This document shows, piece after piece, positions 60,689 to 64,000 of a DNA stretch of 64,000 bases. The DNA is from Rhodanobacter thiooxydans LCS2. Its GTDB lineage: Bacteria > Pseudomonadota > Gammaproteobacteria > Xanthomonadales > Rhodanobacteraceae. Location: NCBI RefSeq assembly GCF_000264375.1, contig NZ_AJXW01000024.1, positions 1-64,000 on the forward strand, given 5' to 3'. Every line of letters begins with the position of its first letter. The stretch's first letter is position 1. The notes beneath the pieces were generated by a model. The model saw only the letters and a program-made list of their open reading frames with translations, was not told where the DNA came from and did no database searches. The translations under genes and the position numbers were made by a program.

Positions 60689-63600
60689 TCACACTTCCAG
60701 GCGGTCGTCCGGCCGCGCCACGATCGCGTACAGCGCCGGCATCAGGAACACGCTGATCAGCAGGCGGGTGAACAGGCCGCTGACGATGACCAGCGCGAAC
60801 GGCCGCTGCGTGTCGGTGCCGACGCCGGTGGCCAGCGCCGCCGGCAGCAGGCCGAGTGCGGCCACCAGCGCGGTCATCATGATCGGGCGCAGGCGCAGGA
60901 TCGCTCCTTCGCGGATCGCCTCGGCCACGCCGACGCCATTGCGGCGTAGCTCGTTGACGTAGGAGATGTAGACCACCGCGGTCTGCACCGAGACGCCGAA
61001 CAGCGCGAGAAAGCCGATGCCCGAGGACACCGAGAACGGCGTGCCGGTCAGCCACAGCGCGATGATGCCGCCGGCCGGCGCGGACAGCACCACGCCGAGC
61101 ACGGTGATGAAGGGGAACTTGAAGTTGCTGTACAGCGCGAACAGCAGCAGGAAGATCAGGCCGACGGTGAGCGGCACGATCAGGTTCAACTGCGCGCGCG
61201 AGGCGGTGTATTCCTTGTACTCGCCGCCCCAGTCCAGCCGGTAGCCGCGCGCCAGCTTCACCTTCGCGTTGACCTGGGCGATCGCATCCTCCACCGCGCC
61301 GGCCAGGTCGCGCCCCTCCACCGAGAACTGCACGCCGATGTAGCGCGAGTTGTCCTGCCGGTAGATGAAGGAGGCGCCGCTGGTCACGCGGATATCGGCG
61401 AACTCCTTCAGCGGCAGCTGCTGGCCGCCGGGCGTGGCGACCAGGATGTTGCCGATCGCTTCGGCGTTGTCGCGGAACGACTGGTCCAGCCGCACTACCA
61501 GGTCGAACTGCTTCTCGCCCTGGATCACCTGGGTGGCCACGTCGCCGCCGATCGCGGTACGGATCAGGCCGTTGATGTCGTCCACGTTCAGGCCGTAGCG
61601 GGCGATCGCCGCGCGGTTGATGGTGATGGCCAGGCTCGGCTGGCCCAGCTCCTGCACCAGGGTCACGTCGCGGATGCCGCGTACCTGTTCCAGCACGTGC
61701 TTGATCGCCTTGCCCTTCGCCTGCAGCGTGTTCAGGTCGGCGCCGAACACCTTCACCGCCAGCGCGCTCTTCAGGCCGGTCTCGGCCTCGTCCACCGCGT
61801 CCTCGGCCGGCTGGGTGTAGTTGAAACTGATACCGGGAAAGACCTGCAGCTTGCGGTTGATCGCCGCGATCAGGTCGGCCTTGTCGTGGTACGCGCCCTT
61901 CCACTGCGCGTACGGCTTCAGGGCGACATAGAACTCGACGTTGAAGAAGCCCGTGTGATCGGTGCCGTCGTCGGGCCGGCCAAGCTCCGAGGTGACCGTG
62001 GTGACTTCGGGGAACGAGCGCAGGATGGCGCGGATCTGCGGCGCGATCTTCGCCGACTCGTCGAACGAGATGGTGTACGGCATGGTCGCGCGCACCCACA
62101 GCGCGCCCTCGTCCAGGTGCGGCATGAACTCCGCGCCGATGCGCGGCACCAGCAGCAGCGACAAGCCCAGCAGCAGCGCCGAAGCCATGGTGGTCAGCCA
62201 TGCGCGGGCCAGACAGAAATCCAGCCCCCGGGCATAGACCGAGCGGATCGCCTCGAACACGCGGTTGCGCCGCTCGCGCACGCCCTTGCGCATCAGCCAC
62301 GAACACAGCACCGGCAGCAGCGTCAGCGTGACGGCAAGCGAGCCGACCAGCGCGAACACCATGGTGTCCGCCATCGGCTTGAACAGCGTGCCGGACGGTC
62401 CGGACAGCACGTAGATCGGCAGGAAGCTGACCACGATCACCGCCACCGCGTAGAACAGCGGGCGGTCGACCTCCGCCGCCGCGTCGCGGATCACCTCGAC
62501 GACGTTGAACTTCGTGCCCGCGCGGTCGGCGAGCTGGCGATGGATGTTCTCCACCATCACCACCGCCGCGTCGACCAGGATGCCGAAGTCGATCGCGCCG
62601 ATCGACAGCAGGTTGGCCGAGGCACCCTGCAGGTCCAGCCCGATGAAGGCGACCAGCAGGGACAGCGGGATGGTGACCGCCACGATCAGCCCGGCGCGCA
62701 CGTCGTACAGGAAGAAGATCAGCACCACCACGACCAGCAGCATGCCGCGCAGCAGGTTGTCCTTGACCACCTGGGTGGTGATCGTCACCAGGTCGCTGCG
62801 GTCGTAGAACGGGTGGACCTTGATGTCCTTCGGCAGGATCTGCTCGTTGAGCTCCTGCGTCTTCGCCTCGACCCGCTTCAGCACGTCCTGGGTCTTCTCG
62901 CCGGTGCGCAGCGAGATCACCCCCTCGACCGCGTCGTTCTGCTTCTCGTAGCCGAACAGGCCCAGCCGCGGCGCGATGCCGATGACCACGCGGCCGACGT
63001 CCCTGACCAGTACCGGGTTGCCGTCGTGCACCGCCAGCACCACGTTGCCGATGTCTTCCAGCGTGCGCAGCCGGCCCACGCCGCGCACGTAGTAGAACTG
63101 GCCACCCTGCGAATAGAAGCCGCCGCCGGCGTTGGTGTTGTTGGCGGCCAGCGCCGCCTGCACCTGCGTTGCGCTCAGCCCGACGCCGGCGATTTTGGCC
63201 GGGTCGAGCAGCACCTGGTACTGCATCGTGCCGCCGCCGAAGCCGGAGTCGTCCGCCACCCCGGCGACCGCGCGGTACTGCGGCTCGACCACCCAGTCCT
63301 CGAAGGTCTTCAGCTCCATCGGCGAGCGGTCGGAGCTCTGCAGCACGTAGCGGTAGATCAGCCCCGACGGCGACGACAGCGGCGACACCGACGGCTTCAC
63401 GCCGTCAGGAAGTTCGAGATCGCCGAGCCGGTTGAACACCTGCTGGCGCGCGAAATAGTTGTCGGTGCCGATGTCGAAGGTCAGCGTGACCACCGACAGG
63501 CCGTACAGCGAGATCGAGCGGACGTTGTCGGTCTTCGGGATACCGGTCATGCCGCGCTCGGCCGGCACCGTGATCAGCCGCTCCACCTCCTCGGCGGTGT

Positions 63601-63808
63601 GCCCGGGCCACTGCGTGACGATCTCCACGCTGGGCGGCGACAGGTCGGGGTAGGCATCCACCGGCAGGCGGTGCAGCGCATGCACGCCGGCGCCGATCAG
63701 CACCAGCACCAGCAGCGCGACCAGGAAGCGTTGCGCCAGCGAGGCGCCGACGATGCGATTCATCAGCGAGGCCGCACGCGACGGCATGGGTGGCAGCTGG
63801 TCGCTCAT
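60689..63808 (-). CDS. CusA/CzcA-family RND metal efflux pump
   Basis: A 1039-residue inner-membrane RND transporter. VDAYPDLSPPSVEIVTQWPG and TAEEVERLITVPAERGM are the heavy-metal-efflux start signature. The TM4 motif DFGILVDAAVVMVENIHRQ keeps the acidic residues of the HME class; CzcA has DG where this has DA. The porter and docking regions follow in duplicate, with second-half helices from LIVPLTVGLIFLLLFALYS. It exports Cu/Ag or Co/Zn/Cd from the periplasm or cytosol; the metal cannot be assigned by eye. The start overlaps the adaptor stop (ATGA). Confidence 0.9.
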   Translation of the reverse strand: MSDQLPPMPSRAASLMNRIVGASLAQRFLVALLVLVLIGAGVHALHRLPVDAYPDLSPPSVEIVTQWPGHTAEEVERLITVPAERGMTGIPKTDNVRSISLYGLSVVTLTFDIGTDNYFARQQVFNRLGDLELPDGVKPSVSPLSSPSGLIYRYVLQSSDRSPMELKTFEDWVVEPQYRAVAGVADDSGFGGGTMQYQVLLDPAKIAGVGLSATQVQAALAANNTNAGGGFYSQGGQFYYVRGVGRLRTLEDIGNVVLAVHDGNPVLVRDVGRVVIGIAPRLGLFGYEKQNDAVEGVISLRTGEKTQDVLKRVEAKTQELNEQILPKDIKVHPFYDRSDLVTITTQVVKDNLLRGMLLVVVVLIFFLYDVRAGLIVAVTIPLSLLVAFIGLDLQGASANLLSIGAIDFGILVDAAVVMVENIHRQLADRAGTKFNVVEVIRDAAAEVDRPLFYAVAVIVVSFLPIYVLSGPSGTLFKPMADTMVFALVGSLAVTLTLLPVLCSWLMRKGVRERRNRVFEAIRSVYARGLDFCLARAWLTTMASALLLGLSLLLVPRIGAEFMPHLDEGALWVRATMPYTISFDESAKIAPQIRAILRSFPEVTTVTSELGRPDDGTDHTGFFNVEFYVALKPYAQWKGAYHDKADLIAAINRKLQVFPGISFNYTQPAEDAVDEAETGLKSALAVKVFGADLNTLQAKGKAIKHVLEQVRGIRDVTLVQELGQPSLAITINRAAIARYGLNVDDINGLIRTAIGGDVATQVIQGEKQFDLVVRLDQSFRDNAEAIGNILVATPGGQQLPLKEFADIRVTSGASFIYRQDNSRYIGVQFSVEGRDLAGAVEDAIAQVNAKVKLARGYRLDWGGEYKEYTASRAQLNLIVPLTVGLIFLLLFALYSNFKFPFITVLGVVLSAPAGGIIALWLTGTPFSVSSGIGFLALFGVSVQTAVVYISYVNELRRNGVGVAEAIREGAILRLRPIMMTALVAALGLLPAALATGVGTDTQRPFALVIVSGLFTRLLISVFLMPALYAIVARPDDRLEV

Positions 63809-64000
63809 TGGTTCTGCATGAACTGCACGAAGATGCCGCCGTCCACCACGATCCGCTCGCCCGGCTGCAGGCCGTCGCTGACCAGGTAATCGTCACCCGT
63901 GCGCGAACCCGTCGTGACGTGCCGCCGCGCGAAGCTGCCGTCGGGCTGGGCGAGATAGACGAACGGCAGGTTGTCGTCGTCGCGCAGCAGTGCCGACGCC
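63805..64000 (-). CDS. RND periplasmic adaptor subunit, partial
   Basis: Only the last 64 codons are in the window; the gene runs past the right edge. The C-terminal part reads FVYLAQPDGSFARRHVTTG, DDYLVSDGLQPGERIVVDGG and ends FVQFMQNQ, the usual membrane-proximal end of CusB/CzcB-type HlyD adaptors. It is coupled to the pump gene by a 4-nt overlap. Confidence 0.85.
   Translation of the reverse strand, partial: ASALLRDDDNLPFVYLAQPDGSFARRHVTTGSRTGDDYLVSDGLQPGERIVVDGGIFVQFMQNQ

Overview
This window is high-GC, densely packed chromosomal DNA. It looks like a gammaproteobacterium of the order Xanthomonadales, most likely Rhodanobacteraceae (Rhodanobacter, Dyella or Frateuria type). The reasons are family-style protein matches: a Clp-type CRP regulator beside speD and trpGDC, Coq7-type ubiquinone hydroxylation, the zapA-6S RNA-fau order, TonB receptors of the Xanthomonas/Caulobacter type and REP-like intergenic palindromes. 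No prophage, CRISPR array, insertion sequence or plasmid replication gene was seen. The genus is an inference from reading protein sequences by eye.

Layout. 1-285 holds three perfect tandem hairpins. 286-9620 is housekeeping: pepQ, a cytochrome bd operon (cydP-cydA-cydB-cydX), pepP, a UPF0149 gene, a small coiled-coil gene, zapA, 6S RNA, fau, an EVE-domain gene and rpiA. 9621-13602 carries a ClC chloride transporter, tRNA-Gln(CUG), rpsI-rplM and coq7. 13703-23070 holds a secreted subtilisin with an S-layer-homology-like tail, facing a secreted unknown protein and an FHA-GAF / Ser-Thr kinase-TPR / histidine kinase / response regulator operon. 23124-29824 has a 2OG-Fe(II) oxygenase, speD, clp, a TauE-like permease, a HAD phosphatase and trpC-trpD-trpG.

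29925-48772 is the most coherent functional block. Two divergent gene sets encode a TonB receptor, a muramoyl amidase, an NlpC/P60 endopeptidase, an L-Ala-D/L-Glu epimerase, an M19 dipeptidase, a diaminopimelate decarboxylase, a VanX-type D-Ala-D-Ala dipeptidase, two serine beta-lactamase/DD-peptidase-fold hydrolases, an L,D-transpeptidase-like protein, a transglutaminase-like protein, two permeases and an RpiR/MurR-type regulator. Together they can be read as a peptidoglycan-peptide scavenging pathway that takes murein peptides apart to Ala, Glu and Lys. Several gaps in this block, and the first codons of two genes, hold REP/MITE-like palindromes.

48967-60667 is a probable N-acetylgalactosamine/galactoside locus: TonB receptor, AgaR-type repressor, amidohydrolase, Tat-exported GH36 alpha-galactosidase-like enzyme, DMT permease, GatZ/KbaZ-like protein, AgaS-like isomerase and BadF-type sugar kinase. 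Matching TTTCG-type boxes lie in both divergent promoter regions. 60689-64000 is a CusA/CzcA-type metal RND pump and the end of its adaptor gene, cut by the window edge.
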